From: Thalassotalea piscium
GTDB lineage: Bacteria > Pseudomonadota > Gammaproteobacteria > Enterobacterales > Alteromonadaceae
Assembly: GCF_030295935.1 (NCBI RefSeq)
Contig: NZ_AP027362.1
Coordinates: 1,984,001 to 2,048,000, forward strand
Direction of reading: 5' to 3'
DNA: 64,000 nucleotides
This document shows positions 48,766 to 59,698 of the stretch, piece after piece. Position 1 is the stretch's first letter, and the number at the start of each line of letters is the position of its first letter. Made by a program: the position numbers and the translations under genes. The notes beneath the pieces were generated by a model. It did no database searches, had not been told where the DNA came from, and was given only the letters and a program-made list of their open reading frames with translations.

Positions 48766-49983
48766 TTATTTTTTAAAGTTTAATTTAGCTAAGAAGCTCT
48801 CACCATAAGTCATTGGTTCAAGGGTAAAAATATCTGCTATAGTTTGCCCTAAATCTGCAAACGACTGTCTTTCACCTAAATCAACAGACGCGATATTATG
48901 ATGATAAGCAAGAACAGGAACATATTCTCTTGTGTGATCGCTACCAGGCCAAGTGGGATCACAACCATGATCAGCTGTCATCAATAGCAGATCATCATCA
49001 TTCATCGCACGATAAATTTCAGGTAATCGTTTATCAAAAGCTTCTAGTGCCTGTGCATAGCCAATAGGATCACGTCTATGTCCGAAGTCTTGATCAAAAT
49101 TAACTAAGTTTGTAAATATCAGACTATTATCATTTGCTGATTTTAAGTGCGAAATAGTCGCATCAACGAGTGCATCAATGCCTGTTGCTTTTGTTTTTTC
49201 ACTAATCCCTTGGTGTGCAAATATATCAGCTATTTTACCAACACTAATAACATGCCCTCCCTTTTCTGTGAACTTATCAAGCACTGTTGGCGCAGGTGGT
49301 AATAAAGAATAGTCTTTTCTGTTACCAGTACGTGTAAAGTCACTTTTATCATTACCAATAAATGGGCGCGCAATTACACGGCCTATATTATAGTCTTCAA
49401 GCAGTTCTCTTACTATTTCACAATATTTATAGAGGTTATCGAGCCCGAAATGCTCTTCATGTGCAGCAACCTGAAAAACACTATCTCCTGAGGTATAGCA
49501 AATAGGCATACCCGTTTTAATATGCTCTTCACCTAAACGAGCGATGATCTCAGTTCCAGAAGCATGACAATTGCCTAAAATACCACTAAAGCCCGTCGCT
49601 TGGTTAATGCTACTGATTAACTCGTTAGGAAAGCTATTGGTCTTATCGTGAAAATATCCCCAATCAAATAACACTGGAACTCCCGCCATTTCCCAATGTC
49701 CGCTTGGTGTATCTTTACCTGAGCTAATTTCTTTAGCATATCCATAACCACCTTTAACAGCATGAGTGAATGCCGTAGGAAACTTTTCTTTGCCGGCTGA
49801 CATACTAGCACTGACCAAGCCAAGCTCAGTTAAGTGTGGTAACGAAATTTGTTTATTATTTTGTTCAAAATACCGTTGAGCTATATGTGCGAATGTATTG
49901 GCTCCTACATCACCAAACTTTTCAGCATCAGGGCTAGCACCAATACCGAAGCTATCTAACACTAAAATTATTACTCTTGCCAT
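48766..49983 (-). CDS. deoB: Phosphopentomutase
   Basis: A 405-residue manganese enzyme that interconverts (deoxy)ribose 1- and 5-phosphate, linking the phosphorylases with DeoC. Metal motifs are [17 protein letters not shown] at the start, [18 protein letters not shown] near 305 and [18 protein letters not shown] near 340. ATG has TAAGGTAAA upstream. A palindrome TGACCAAGTGGTCA lies 29 bases before the start, in the right place for a repressor. Confidence 0.97.
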   Translation of the reverse strand: MARVIILVLDSFGIGASPDAEKFGDVGANTFAHIAQRYFEQNNKQISLPHLTELGLVSASMSAGKEKFPTAFTHAVKGGYGYAKEISSGKDTPSGHWEMAGVPVLFDWGYFHDKTNSFPNELISSINQATGFSGILGNCHASGTEIIARLGEEHIKTGMPICYTSGDSVFQVAAHEEHFGLDNLYKYCEIVRELLEDYNIGRVIARPFIGNDKSDFTRTGNRKDYSLLPPAPTVLDKFTEKGGHVISVGKIADIFAHQGISEKTKATGIDALVDATISHLKSANDNSLIFTNLVNFDQDFGHRRDPIGYAQALEAFDKRLPEIYRAMNDDDLLLMTADHGCDPTWPGSDHTREYVPVLAYHHNIASVDLGERQSFADLGQTIADIFTLEPMTYGESFLAKLNFKK

Positions 49984-50011
49984 TTTTTTACCTTATTTGA
50001 AATAAATTTCA

Positions 50012-50025
50012 TGACCAAGTGGTCA
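50012..50025. promoter_or_regulatory. RutR-like operator before deoB
   Basis: TGACCAAGTGGTCA is a perfect palindrome apart from its two-base centre and fits TTGACCANNTGGTCAA, the known E. coli RutR consensus, at 12 of the 14 core positions plus the centre. It lies 29 bases before the deoB start and 164 before udk. Confidence 0.72.
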
Positions 50026-50189
50026 AGTTGTGATAATTTAACACCATTAATTAAAACAACAATAACTAATTCTGTAATTTGTCGTTATTATAGCCCCGTA
50101 ATAGCAAAATTGTTGTAAAATATAAAATGAAGTGCGTGCTAAAATCGTACTTTATTACAATATAGCCATATTTAGATAGGTAGTATCTT

Positions 50190-50828
50190 TTGCAAAATAG
50201 CAAGCCAACAATTATCGCAATAACCGGTGCTTCAGCGTCTGGAAAATCTTTATTTTCACACACAATATATAAAGAATTAGTCTCAGAAATTGGTGAGCAT
50301 GGTATTTCTATTATTAAAGAGGATGCTTATTATCGAGAGCAGTCCCATTTAAGTATGGAACAACGGATACGCAACAACTACGACCACCCAGATGCTTTTG
50401 AACATTCATTGCTAACCGAACATCTTAAGCAATTAGTTGACAAAAAACCGATCGAATGCCCTGTGTATTGTTATAAAACCCACACTAGAACAACAGATGC
50501 TATTACTATAAAACCTACGCCTATAGTACTTGTTGAAGGTATTTTATTGTTTTCTAACCCCGAATTAAGAGAGCAATTTGACATAAAGGTATATATGGAT
50601 ACCCCTCTCGATATTTGCTTATTAAGACGTATAGAAAGAGATACTGTTGAACGAGAAAGAACAATAGAATCAATTATTCAGCAATATATCACCATGGTTA
50701 GACCAATGTATTACCAACATATAGAGCCAGCTAAAGCCTTCGCAGATGTTGTTATTACTAAAGGTGGGAAAAATAGAATGGCAATAGAATTATTAAAAGC
50801 AAAAATACGCCAGCTAATTATCTCATAG
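50190..50828 (+). CDS. udk: Uridine kinase
   Basis: A 212-residue nucleoside kinase phosphorylating uridine and cytidine. The P-loop GASASGKS is at residues 13-20, EDAYYREQS at about 45-53 and NYDHPDAFEH at about 67-76. The start is taken as TTG at 50190, which gives the family beginning; no in-frame ATG stands nearby. It is divergent from deoB and 66 bases before nupC. Confidence 0.93.
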   Translation: MQNSKPTIIAITGASASGKSLFSHTIYKELVSEIGEHGISIIKEDAYYREQSHLSMEQRIRNNYDHPDAFEHSLLTEHLKQLVDKKPIECPVYCYKTHTRTTDAITIKPTPIVLVEGILLFSNPELREQFDIKVYMDTPLDICLLRRIERDTVERERTIESIIQQYITMVRPMYYQHIEPAKAFADVVITKGGKNRMAIELLKAKIRQLIIS

Positions 50829-50894
50829 CAATCTACCAACAAATTTAATAACAATATGAATTAAATAATTTCATAACAATAATAAGAGGAATTT

Positions 50895-52136
50895 ATGGAC
50901 TTAACAGTAATTAGAGGAATATTAGGTATAGTGGCGTTAATTGCCGTAGCTATTTTATTCTCTCATCATCGAAAGGCCATAAACTGGCGAACAATCTCAT
51001 TTGCTTTTGCCATTCAATTATTACTTGGCGCATTTGTTTTATATATTCCCTTTGGTAAAGATGTACTAACGTCAGTTTCAAATGGTGTTCAACAGGTTAT
51101 TGACAGCGCTCAAGTGGGTATAGCCTTTTTGTTTGGTGGTTTAGGCACAGATGCTATGTTTAGTAATGGTGTTGGCTTTGTTTTCGCCATTCGTGTTTTA
51201 CCCGTTATTATCTTCTTTTCCTCTTTAATTGCTGTTTTATATTACCTAAATATTATGCAGTGGGTTGTAAGAATTATTGGTGGAGCATTACAAAAGCTTT
51301 TACAAACCTCTAAGCCAGAATCATTATCAGCAACCGCTAATATATTTGTTGGTCAAACAGAAGCCCCTTTAGTAATAAAACCTTACATTTCTAGAATGAC
51401 GCAATCAGAGCTGTTTGCCATTATGGTAGGCGGTCTAGCATCAGTCGCTGGCAGTGTATTAGTCGGTTATGCAGGCTTAGGTGTAGAGTTAAAATACCTT
51501 ATCGCGGCTTCATTTATGGCAGCACCTGGAGGCTTATTAATGGCGAAGATAATTCTTCCAGAAACAGAGCAAACGCAGTTTAATGAAAATGACATAGATG
51601 AAGAAGAACATGAAAAACCTGCAAATGTAATTGATGCGGCAGCAACAGGTGCCGCCTCTGGACTTAAACTTGCTGTTAATGTGGGGGCAATGTTACTGGC
51701 ATTTATCGCACTTATAGCCTTACTTAATATTTTAGTTGGAGGTACGGCTTCGTTACTTGGTTTCGAAAATATAACCATTGAACTGCTATTGGGTTATATA
51801 TTTGCGCCAGTAGCTTTTATTATTGGTGTACCGGTAAATGAAATGTTGCAAGCAGGAAGCTTTATTGGCCAAAAGATTGCTGTAAACGAGTTTTTTGCTT
51901 ATGTAAATTTCATGCAAGTAAAAGACACTTTATCAGACGGTACCCAAGCAATAATTACATTCGCCTTATGTGGATTTGCTAACCTTTCATCTATTGCAAT
52001 TTTATTAGGTGGTATTGGCTCAATTGCTCCTACGCGTAGAAAAGATATTGCACGTTTAGGTATGAAAGCAATGTTTGCAGCCACACTTGCCAACTTAATG
52101 AGTGCCGCAATTGCTGGTATCTTTGTTAGTTTATAA
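50895..52136 (+). CDS. nupC: Concentrative nucleoside transporter (NupC family)
   Basis: A 413-residue inner-membrane CNT transporter with about ten hydrophobic helices. The segments [17 protein letters not shown] (about 155-171) and [17 protein letters not shown] (about 312-328) are the signature parts of the substrate site. It couples nucleoside uptake to protons or sodium. AAGAGG stands well before ATG. It is followed 22 bases later by deoC, and an operon nupC-deoC-tdk-upp is likely. Confidence 0.96.
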   Translation: MDLTVIRGILGIVALIAVAILFSHHRKAINWRTISFAFAIQLLLGAFVLYIPFGKDVLTSVSNGVQQVIDSAQVGIAFLFGGLGTDAMFSNGVGFVFAIRVLPVIIFFSSLIAVLYYLNIMQWVVRIIGGALQKLLQTSKPESLSATANIFVGQTEAPLVIKPYISRMTQSELFAIMVGGLASVAGSVLVGYAGLGVELKYLIAASFMAAPGGLLMAKIILPETEQTQFNENDIDEEEHEKPANVIDAAATGAASGLKLAVNVGAMLLAFIALIALLNILVGGTASLLGFENITIELLLGYIFAPVAFIIGVPVNEMLQAGSFIGQKIAVNEFFAYVNFMQVKDTLSDGTQAIITFALCGFANLSSIAILLGGIGSIAPTRRKDIARLGMKAMFAATLANLMSAAIAGIFVSL

Positions 52137-52158
52137 TAAATTTCTATAAGGACTCAAA

Positions 52159-52938
52159 ATGAACTCCTCGCAACAAACCGCAACGCTTGCAATATCGTTA
52201 ATGGACTTAACAAGTTTGACCAATAATGAGTCTGAGCAAGACATTATTAATTTATGTAAACAAGCGGCATCAGCAGCAGGTAATACTGCTGCTATATGTA
52301 TTTATCCTAGTTATATTCCAATAGCAAAAAAACAGTTAGCATTGCAAAATACACCTAACATAAACATTGCAACTGTAACCAATTTTCCACATGGCAACGC
52401 CGATGTTGCTATGGCTGTAAAACAAACCGAAGAGGCTATTTTGTTAGGAGCTGATGAAGTAGATGTTGTTTTCCCTTACCAAGCACTTATTAATGGTGAT
52501 GAATCTGTAGGTTATGAATTAGTCAAGGCATGTAAGCTTGCCTGTTCTCGACAAAACGTATTATTAAAAGTTATTATCGAGTCAGGGGTTTTAAAAACAC
52601 CCGTATTAATAAAAAAAGCGAGTGAAATTTCAATAAACGCGGGGGCTGACTTTATAAAAACATCAACAGGAAAAGTTGAAGTTAACGCCACTCCTGAAGC
52701 AGCCAAAATAATGCTAGAAACAATTCATGAGCTAAATACTAACGTTGGCTTTAAAGCAGCTGGAGGCGTAAAAAATGTAGAGGACGCAGCTCTATATTTA
52801 GCGCTAGCAGCCAATATACTTGGCCCCAATTGGGCAGATAAAAATCATTTCCGCTTCGGGGCTAGCAGTTTATTAGAAAACCTCCTAACCACATTAGGCG
52901 TAAATACTAACGTAACTTCAACTAAATCAAGCTACTAA
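52159..52938 (+). CDS. deoC: Deoxyribose-phosphate aldolase
   Basis: A 259-residue class I aldolase splitting 2-deoxyribose 5-phosphate into glyceraldehyde 3-phosphate and acetaldehyde. The Schiff-base lysine lies in [19 protein letters not shown] (about residue 167), with [12 protein letters not shown] (about 200) holding the second lysine and [13 protein letters not shown] the aspartate. It sits between nupC and tdk and ends five bases before tdk. Confidence 0.96.
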   Translation: MNSSQQTATLAISLMDLTSLTNNESEQDIINLCKQAASAAGNTAAICIYPSYIPIAKKQLALQNTPNINIATVTNFPHGNADVAMAVKQTEEAILLGADEVDVVFPYQALINGDESVGYELVKACKLACSRQNVLLKVIIESGVLKTPVLIKKASEISINAGADFIKTSTGKVEVNATPEAAKIMLETIHELNTNVGFKAAGGVKNVEDAALYLALAANILGPNWADKNHFRFGASSLLENLLTTLGVNTNVTSTKSSY

Positions 52939-52943
52939 TTTCA

Positions 52944-53522
52944 ATGGCACAACTTTATTTTTATTACTCAACCATGAATGCAGGTAAGTCTACTCATCTA
53001 TTGCAGTCGTCTTATAACTATCAAGAACGTCACTTAACTACCCTACTTTACACTGCGAAAATAGATGATCGCTTTGAACAAGGCAAAATTAGTTCACGCA
53101 TAGGGTTAGCACAGCATGCCGAGCTATTTGACTCAGAAACTCAATTACTTGATCAAATAGTCAAAGCACATACAACTACCAATATTGACTGTGTATTGAT
53201 AGATGAGGCACAATTTTTAACTAAACACCAAGTTAAACAACTGACCGATGTTGTCGACACCTTAAATATTCCGGTGCTTGCTTATGGCATACGAACAGAT
53301 TTTCTAGGTGAAACTTTTGAAGGCAGTGCTGCGTTATTAGCCTGGGCCGATAAACTTATTGAGCTTAAAACAATATGCCATTGTGGTCGCAAAGCTAATT
53401 TTGTCATTAGAAGAGATGCAAGTGAAAATGCTGTAACACACGGAGAACAAATTGAAGTTGGCGGTAATGAGCGATATGAGTCATTATGTAGACAACATTT
53501 TAAAGCGCTTATTTGGGTATAA
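52944..53522 (+). CDS. tdk: Thymidine kinase
   Basis: A 192-residue type II thymidine kinase. The P-loop NAGKSTHLL is at residues 12-20, the DEAQFL motif near 90 and [23 protein letters not shown] near 112-134 (in parts), with a zinc-binding end containing CHCGRKANF and a final C-x2-H. It starts five bases after deoC, so translation is probably coupled. Confidence 0.95.
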   Translation: MAQLYFYYSTMNAGKSTHLLQSSYNYQERHLTTLLYTAKIDDRFEQGKISSRIGLAQHAELFDSETQLLDQIVKAHTTTNIDCVLIDEAQFLTKHQVKQLTDVVDTLNIPVLAYGIRTDFLGETFEGSAALLAWADKLIELKTICHCGRKANFVIRRDASENAVTHGEQIEVGGNERYESLCRQHFKALIWV

Positions 53523-53569
53523 ACCTATTCATTTAATAGTCGTATCGAACTTGTACAAAGGAAAAAATC

Positions 53570-54199
53570 ATGACCGTCCACATTAGTGAGCACCCATTAG
53601 TAAAACACAAAACAACACTCTTACGAGAGAAACACATCTCGATAAAAAGCTTTAGAGAGCTAACTAATGAACTAACACAGCTTTTAATGGTAGATGCAAC
53701 AAAGTCGCTTACACTTGTTGAGAAAACTATTGAATGTTGGGCTGGCGAAATTTCAGGGCCGACTCTTGAGCATAACCAACCAACATTAGTGCCTATTTTA
53801 CGAGCTGGTCTTGGTATGCTTGATGGCGCTTTGTCTATTCTACCTTGTGCAAAAGTAAGTATTGTAGGTTTTAAACGTAATGAAGAAACATTAGAAGCTG
53901 ATTATTATTACCAAAATATTGTTAATGATATTGATCAACGCTTAGCGATTATAATTGATCCTATGCTTGCTACTGGTGGAACAGCGATCGCAACTATTGA
54001 CTTACTAAAAGAAAGTGGTTGTACTGAAATTAAAGCATTATTTTTAGTTGCTGCGCCAGAGGGAATAGATGCATTAGTAAAAGCTCACCCAGACGTTGAA
54101 TTGATTATTGGCGCCAAAGATGAGCGCTTAAATGATAAAGGCTACATTATTCCAGGATTGGGTGATGCCGGTGATAAAATATTTGGTACACTTCAATAA
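53570..54199 (+). CDS. upp: Uracil phosphoribosyltransferase
   Basis: A 209-residue enzyme turning uracil and PRPP into [16 protein letters not shown] at about 77-89 and the PRPP loop [12 protein letters not shown] at about 126-137 are present, and the end [12 protein letters not shown] binds uracil. AAAGGAA lies before the ATG. It is the last of the nupC-deoC-tdk-upp run and is followed by a long stem-loop. Confidence 0.96.
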   Translation: MTVHISEHPLVKHKTTLLREKHISIKSFRELTNELTQLLMVDATKSLTLVEKTIECWAGEISGPTLEHNQPTLVPILRAGLGMLDGALSILPCAKVSIVGFKRNEETLEADYYYQNIVNDIDQRLAIIIDPMLATGGTAIATIDLLKESGCTEIKALFLVAAPEGIDALVKAHPDVELIIGAKDERLNDKGYIIPGLGDAGDKIFGTLQ

Positions 54200-54206
54200 G
54201 CTTAAA

Positions 54207-54246
54207 AACTTGCAAGCCAAGAATTTATTAACTTGGCTTGCAAGTT
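54207..54246 (+). terminator. Stem-loop after upp
   Basis: A 15-bp perfect stem AACTTGCAAGCCAAG / CTTGGCTTGCAAGTT with a ten-base loop, eight bases after the upp stop. The T tract is poor, so it may act as a terminator or as 3' end protection. Confidence 0.6.
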
Positions 54247-54414
54247 ATATTGATAAAGCAAAAGCGCTTAGCCTTCCTTCCACATGACAAAACGATCTGT
54301 AAGGTAATTTACTTATTCCAAGATCATACTTTCACAATAAGTTAAATTATCCACCCACTAATAAAACTATATTCATTAACCAAGTAGAATTAACAAATAT
54401 AGCTTAAGCCATGC

Positions 54415-55728
54415 TTAAGAAATTGTTTGATAAATTACAGGCGCTTCTTCAGGTGCTTTATCAGTGATCGTTATAGCGTCTATATAGGTTTTACTCGCTA
54501 ACTGCACATCAGTGTCACTATTAGCATGAACTCTTGCAAGTACATCGCCTCTATTAACTAAAGTGCCTACAGGTAAAACTCTATCAAAGCCAACACTATG
54601 ATCAATAGGCTGTCCATTGGTTAAACGTCCACCTTTCATTGCTACTATCGCCATACCAATATTACGTGTCTGCATTGCAGAGATATAACCATGCTGAGGC
54701 GCTAGTATTTCAACAATTTGATCAGCTTTTTTCATTGCATTCCATGGGTTTTCCAATAAATCTATTGGGCCACCTAAAGTGTAAATCATCTTTTCAAATA
54801 ACTCAGCCGCTTTACCTGTATCAAGAACATGATTAATTCTTATTAACGCGTCATCTTTATCTTTAGCAATTTTGGCAGTTATTAACATAGCCGTTGCTAA
54901 AGAAACAACAACCGCATGCAAGCGCGGCTCTCTTTGTTTTCTATTAAGGTACTTAACTGTTTCGTAAATCTCTAAAGCGTTACCCGCGCTAGTACCTAAT
55001 ACTTGGTTCATGTCGGTAATAATGGCTTGAGTGTTAACTCCTGCATTATTTGCAACATTTACAATGCTTTGTGCAAGTGCTTGCGCATCTGTCATAGATG
55101 CCATCATTGCACCATTACCTACTTTAACATCCATCACTAAAGTATCTAAACCGGCAGATAATTTTTTTGATAGAATTGACGCAGTAATTAATGGAATTGA
55201 CTCAACAGTAGCCGTTACATCTCGAATTGAATACAAACGCTTATCTGCTGGTGCCAAATTATCTGTTTGCGAGATAATCGCCATACCAAGTTCTTTAACC
55301 GTTTTTTTGAACAACGCAATACTCGGTTGAAGATTAAACCCTGCGATACTCTCTAATTTATCAGAAGTACCACCTGTATGCCCTAAACCACGACCTGAAA
55401 TCATTGGAACATAAGCGCCGCAGGCGCCAACAATAGCTGCCAACATAAAGCTTACTTTATCTCCAACACCACCTGTTGAATGTTTATCAACAACAGGACC
55501 GTCAAGCTCAGGCCAAGCCAATACATCACCTGAGTTTTTCATTGCCATAGTTAAATTAACAATCTCATCAGTATTCATTCCCTGTAAATAAACTGCCATC
55601 GCCATAGAGCCAACTTGAGCATCACTAAAGTCACCTGTGACTAGTCCACTAACGAAGTCTTGAATTTGTTGTAGTGATAAATTTTCACCATTACGCTTAG
55701 ACCTAATAATTTCCTGAGGCAAAAACAT
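54415..55728 (-). CDS. deoA: Thymidine phosphorylase
   Basis: A 437-residue pyrimidine phosphorylase turning thymidine into thymine and deoxyribose 1-phosphate. DKHSTGGVGDKVSFML at about 83-98 and ISGRGLGHTGGTSDKLES at about 110-127 are the family signatures, and the C-terminal PYNP domain begins near 345. It starts nine bases after cdd on the same strand, and both are convergent to the upp run. Confidence 0.96.
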   Translation of the reverse strand: MFLPQEIIRSKRNGENLSLQQIQDFVSGLVTGDFSDAQVGSMAMAVYLQGMNTDEIVNLTMAMKNSGDVLAWPELDGPVVDKHSTGGVGDKVSFMLAAIVGACGAYVPMISGRGLGHTGGTSDKLESIAGFNLQPSIALFKKTVKELGMAIISQTDNLAPADKRLYSIRDVTATVESIPLITASILSKKLSAGLDTLVMDVKVGNGAMMASMTDAQALAQSIVNVANNAGVNTQAIITDMNQVLGTSAGNALEIYETVKYLNRKQREPRLHAVVVSLATAMLITAKIAKDKDDALIRINHVLDTGKAAELFEKMIYTLGGPIDLLENPWNAMKKADQIVEILAPQHGYISAMQTRNIGMAIVAMKGGRLTNGQPIDHSVGFDRVLPVGTLVNRGDVLARVHANSDTDVQLASKTYIDAITITDKAPEEAPVIYQTIS

Positions 55729-55737
55729 TTATATTCC

Positions 55738-56145
55738 TTACTTATTTAAAAACTTAGGTGTAAATGCGTTCGGTAGTAATTCAGCTACCGACCAGTGCAT
55801 TTTTTTACCTAAATGATTGATTGCAGTAATTTGAGCGTTAGGCTCAAAAAATTCAGCAATCACCTGTCTACATGCACCACACGGCGGTACTAATGTGTCT
55901 TGTTCCGTATAAATAACCAGTGTTTTAAAAGAGGTTTGACCCGATATAATAGCTTGTGCGATACAATTACGTTCGGCACAAACGGTTAAACCATAGGAGG
56001 CATTTTCTACATTGCAACCACTAACAATGGTATTACTTTCTGTTAATGCCGCAGCTCCAACATGAAAGTTACTATAAGGCGCATAAGCATTTTCAAATGC
56101 TAATTTGGCACTTTCAGCCAGTATATCGGCATATTGCTCTGTCAT
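55738..56145 (-). CDS. cdd: Cytidine deaminase
   Basis: A 135-residue homotetrameric-type cytidine deaminase. The zinc and catalytic motifs TVCAERN (C-A-E) and PPCGACRQV are present, with NVENASYG before them. It converts (deoxy)cytidine to (deoxy)uridine, the substrate of DeoA or Udk. First gene of cdd-deoA; a RutR-like palindrome lies 13 bases upstream of the ATG. Confidence 0.96.
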   Translation of the reverse strand: MTEQYADILAESAKLAFENAYAPYSNFHVGAAALTESNTIVSGCNVENASYGLTVCAERNCIAQAIISGQTSFKTLVIYTEQDTLVPPCGACRQVIAEFFEPNAQITAINHLGKKMHWSVAELLPNAFTPKFLNK

Positions 56146-56157
56146 TATATCAATTCC

Positions 56158-56171
56158 TGACCGTTTGGTCG
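56158..56171. promoter_or_regulatory. RutR-like operator before cdd-deoA
   Basis: TGACCGTTTGGTCG is a near-palindrome of the same TGACC-N4-GGTC form as before deoB. It lies 13 bases before the cdd start, so a bound protein would block the transcript. Confidence 0.62.
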
Positions 56172-56188
56172 ATTTATACCAGATAGTT

Positions 56189-56458
56189 ATTATACTAATT
56201 GAAAAAAATATTTGTTCATTCAGCGAGAATTAAAAGGCTTAGAGGCAAGGCACTGATTACAGATAATGGTTTATCCCCTTATCAAAATCAGTAACGCTGC
56301 GTATAAGCCTTTTAAACTCGCCCTTGGGAGCTCGTCAGAAAAGTGATAACTTTACAAATTGATTGGATGGAGAATACTACACCTTCATCAATTTGCTTTG
56401 TGCTAACTTCCCTGACGATGCTCTGAATTGGTCAAATAGTTATTTCAATTGGTATTAA
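56189..56458. mobile_element. MITE family C (about 270 bp) with two inner hairpins
   Basis: Left end ATTATACTAATTGAAA is mirrored by the right end TTTCAATTGGTATTAA. Inside are two imperfect fold-backs: GCGAG-AATTAAAAGGCTTA with TAAGCCTTTTAAACTCGC, then CGTCAG with CTGACG around CAAATTGAT/ATCAATTTG. No open frame. A 29-base match to its right end is at 23888. It fills most of the gap before the Oar-like receptor's terminator. Confidence 0.8.
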
Positions 56459-56504
56459 ATGTACCGTAATCTATGTGTTATACAAGTATATTAACCGTAT
56501 AAAA

Positions 56505-56531
56505 TAAAAAACCGCACATTATAGTGCGGCT
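56505..56531 (-). terminator. Terminator of the Oar-like receptor gene
   Basis: CCGCAC (56512-56517) and GTGCGG (56524-56529) pair around ATTATA, with AAGCC before and TTTTTTATTTT after on the minus strand, about 30 bases after the stop. Confidence 0.82.
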
Positions 56532-56557
56532 TTAAAATACAGATTAATTATAGAAAA

Positions 56558-59500
56558 TTAGAATGTATATTTAACACCTACTTTAATATACCAAACTGAG
56601 TCTTCACCTTCGATGCTATAAGAGCTATTCTCAGCGCCAATAGGACCAATACTGCTGCGGCTATTAGGGCTATACACTAACTGACCTGCATCATTCCATG
56701 TAGCGTTTGCAAACTCTTTGTTATAGCCACCCTCTGGAACATATACATGGCCCCAGTCTTTATTTAGCAAGTTAGCTAGATTTTTAACCGTAAAGGTTAA
56801 CGTACCTTTATGATCTTTCATCAAACCTGGGATATCTTGCTGAATTGACAAGTCCATCGTAGTTAGCCAAGGACGATTAGAAGCATTTTTGTCCACGTAA
56901 CCACCGGCAAAACCTTCTAAGCCTGCAGGGATAACATATTCAGCCATAAGCTGTTCATACGTCATACCACGATCATAAGCTACATTTGGATCATCTGCGC
57001 CAGAAGGTATATAAGGTGTCTTAGCATTATATTTTGACATGTAGTAAGGGTCACCTAATGAACCATCTTTATAAGTACCCATTACCCAACCATACGGGCG
57101 GCCAGATCTACGTTCAAAGAATAAGTTAATACGCGTGTTATATCCTTCGAAAAACTCTTTTTTATAACCTAAAGCAATTTTTAAACTATGCTCTATTTCA
57201 TAATTACCTGCGCCTAGCGTATCGATATTACGACCGGTATCATAAACATTATACTTATAGTTTGAAGCAGCTTGCGAGCTAGTGCCAGTGTTACCATCAA
57301 CAACATCTTGGTTAGTATAAGACATTGTCATATCAAAGCCGCTATCCCAAGTTTTACTTAAACTTGTCGTAATAACGTTAGAGTAGCCATCTCTATCAGC
57401 ATTTGTTAACAAAATATCATAATGATCTGGGCTTGACGCATCTACTGGCTCATAAATAATACGACCATCTTGAGTCACTTCACCACTTGGCTGACGATTT
57501 AGATCACGCCACGCTAAAGAGTCTTGCTTATCAACGTAAATATATTCAGCTGACCATTTCCAGTCTTCGCCTAAAGATGGAATTTCGAATAAATAATCAA
57601 AACCAACGCTATAACGCCACTCTGATGGTGTTTTAAAGTTAGAATCGATTATATCTGTTTCGCCATCTGCTGTTACATTTGCTAATGAATCTTTCATTGA
57701 TTGAGGAACTTCAAGTGAAGTTAAACCAGTATAATCTTCTTCATTTGTTACGTAATTAATACCACTTTTGCTATATGAGTTTGAAATCCATACATTTGGC
57801 TTACCACCACTGAATAAACCAACGCCGCCGCGTACGGTTAAATCATCACTTGCATACCAAGTCATTCCTACGCGCGGTAACCAGATATCTGTGCCGTCAA
57901 GGTTCTCTTGGTTATCGTAGCCGTAACGCTCTTCAAATTTAGGGTTATATCCAGGCTTATCATTCGAGAAAATTCGCTCATAACGTAAACCAAACGTTAG
58001 GTCGATATCAGCACTTAGTGCCCAATCATCTTGAACATATAGAGAGTATGTACCCATAACAAGTGAAGCGGCTGTATCGTCTTGGTTATTAGATGGTGCG
58101 TTACCGTAATATAGCTCACCGTTACCAGCAGAAAAATCTTCAATACTATCAAACGACCAAGCCCCTAAAGTTGCTTCTGCGAACATGTTAAAAATATCGT
58201 TTCTTTCATATTGCATACCAAAAGCTAACTTATGATCACCCACTAAATACTCAGCGTCTAAATTTGCTCGCCAAGTTTTAGTTTCTAAGGCGTTTGCATG
58301 ACGGTAATTATCTGGACCAAAGTTAATAGCACGGTCTATAGTAACTTTACCGTAATCACGTGTTGCTACGCCTGAAATAGACTCAACATCTTTATACGAA
58401 ACCGCAAATTCTGTAGTAAAATCTGAACTCCAGTCCGAATATAGATGCATTGCGTATGAATTCATATTTTGCTGATAATCATACCAGTTAGTAGACGTAT
58501 TTAATGTGTACTTGTTCCCAGTAATATTACGAATGCTATTACTTTCATCTCTGTTGTAAGTAAATGAAGCACGGTGATCAGCATTAATGTTCCAGTCTAA
58601 TTTGATTAACACTTTTTCATCTAGCTCTTGAGGATCGCCATCCCAGCCACCGATATCATCAATGCCATAACGGTCTTTAGCGATTTGAGCAATTTGATTA
58701 AACTCTTCTAAAGTTAATTGAGTTGCAAGTGGTTTATTACTACCTTCTGGACCATAGTCTGACACTGTTGGTTTTTCAAAATTTTCATAGTTAGCAAAGA
58801 AAAACAACTTATCTTTGATGATTGGGCCACCTATGTGCACACCCCAAGTATCACTTTTAACACCTTCAACTTCATTATCTTCTGAATAGCTAGTGTCATA
58901 ATCGCCAGCCCAGCTGTCTGAAGTTTTCTCGTAGAAGACACCGCCATGAAATTCATTCGTACCTGATTTAGTTACCGCATTAATTCGCGCACCACTAAAG
59001 CCACCAAATTTAGCATTATATGGGTTAGTATCAATTGAGATCTGATCAATAGCATCTAATGAAATTGGTGAACGTTGTGTTGGATAACCATTACCATTTA
59101 AACCAAAATCGTCATTAAGGCCAACACCATCAACGTTAAGGCTGTTAAAGCGAGGGTTAGAACCTGCTACCGAAAAGCCATTGTCACGACCACCTAGCGA
59201 TGTCGCTAGTGGGTTTTGTCTTAGGATATCTTTCAAGTCACGGTCAAAAGAAGGTGAGTTTTCGATGGAATCTGAACCAAAAGAGCTTGAACTACCCGCA
59301 TTTTGAGTAAATGAGTTTTGACTACCAGTAATAGTAATTCTTTCAACATTTTGCTCTTCGCCTAACTGTTCATTCAAGCGAAATGTTTGACCTAATTGCA
59401 AAAAGATATCGCCTTTAGCAATATCTTGAAACTTATCAGAGTCAATAAAAATCTGGTATGGACCACCAACACGTAAACCAGCTGCACTAAATGAGCCTGT

Positions 59501-59698
59501 TTCGTTAGTAACAACTTCAGTCACTGTACCTGAAGGCTGATGGATTAGCATAATTTTTGTATTAGGTGCTGCTTGACCGTTAGGTCCAACAATTGTACCT
59601 CTTACAGAAGAAGAGGTATCAGCCGCCATAGCAGAGGTGGTTAAACCAAGTGCCAGAACTACAGCACTAGTAAGTTGAGAGAGACGATGGGTTTTCAT
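56558..59698 (-). CDS. Oar-like TonB-dependent receptor with N-terminal carboxypeptidase-like domain
   Basis: A 1046-residue outer-membrane receptor. Signal peptide to residue 25 (TSAMA); a carboxypeptidase-regulatory-like beta domain at about 30-115 (VRGTIVGPNGQAAPNTKI); plug at about 120-250 with FNSLNVDGVGLNDDFGLNG and FGGFSGARINAVTKSGTNEF (within 20 each); a large barrel ending with YTF. Oar-type receptors usually take up larger or unusual substrates. It stands divergent from the TetR regulator with two operator-like palindromes between. Control by that regulator and nucleoside or nucleotide uptake are inferred from position. Confidence 0.9.
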   Translation of the reverse strand: MKTHRLSQLTSAVVLALGLTTSAMAADTSSSVRGTIVGPNGQAAPNTKIMLIHQPSGTVTEVVTNETGSFSAAGLRVGGPYQIFIDSDKFQDIAKGDIFLQLGQTFRLNEQLGEEQNVERITITGSQNSFTQNAGSSSSFGSDSIENSPSFDRDLKDILRQNPLATSLGGRDNGFSVAGSNPRFNSLNVDGVGLNDDFGLNGNGYPTQRSPISLDAIDQISIDTNPYNAKFGGFSGARINAVTKSGTNEFHGGVFYEKTSDSWAGDYDTSYSEDNEVEGVKSDTWGVHIGGPIIKDKLFFFANYENFEKPTVSDYGPEGSNKPLATQLTLEEFNQIAQIAKDRYGIDDIGGWDGDPQELDEKVLIKLDWNINADHRASFTYNRDESNSIRNITGNKYTLNTSTNWYDYQQNMNSYAMHLYSDWSSDFTTEFAVSYKDVESISGVATRDYGKVTIDRAINFGPDNYRHANALETKTWRANLDAEYLVGDHKLAFGMQYERNDIFNMFAEATLGAWSFDSIEDFSAGNGELYYGNAPSNNQDDTAASLVMGTYSLYVQDDWALSADIDLTFGLRYERIFSNDKPGYNPKFEERYGYDNQENLDGTDIWLPRVGMTWYASDDLTVRGGVGLFSGGKPNVWISNSYSKSGINYVTNEEDYTGLTSLEVPQSMKDSLANVTADGETDIIDSNFKTPSEWRYSVGFDYLFEIPSLGEDWKWSAEYIYVDKQDSLAWRDLNRQPSGEVTQDGRIIYEPVDASSPDHYDILLTNADRDGYSNVITTSLSKTWDSGFDMTMSYTNQDVVDGNTGTSSQAASNYKYNVYDTGRNIDTLGAGNYEIEHSLKIALGYKKEFFEGYNTRINLFFERRSGRPYGWVMGTYKDGSLGDPYYMSKYNAKTPYIPSGADDPNVAYDRGMTYEQLMAEYVIPAGLEGFAGGYVDKNASNRPWLTTMDLSIQQDIPGLMKDHKGTLTFTVKNLANLLNKDWGHVYVPEGGYNKEFANATWNDAGQLVYSPNSRSSIGPIGAENSSYSIEGEDSVWYIKVGVKYTF

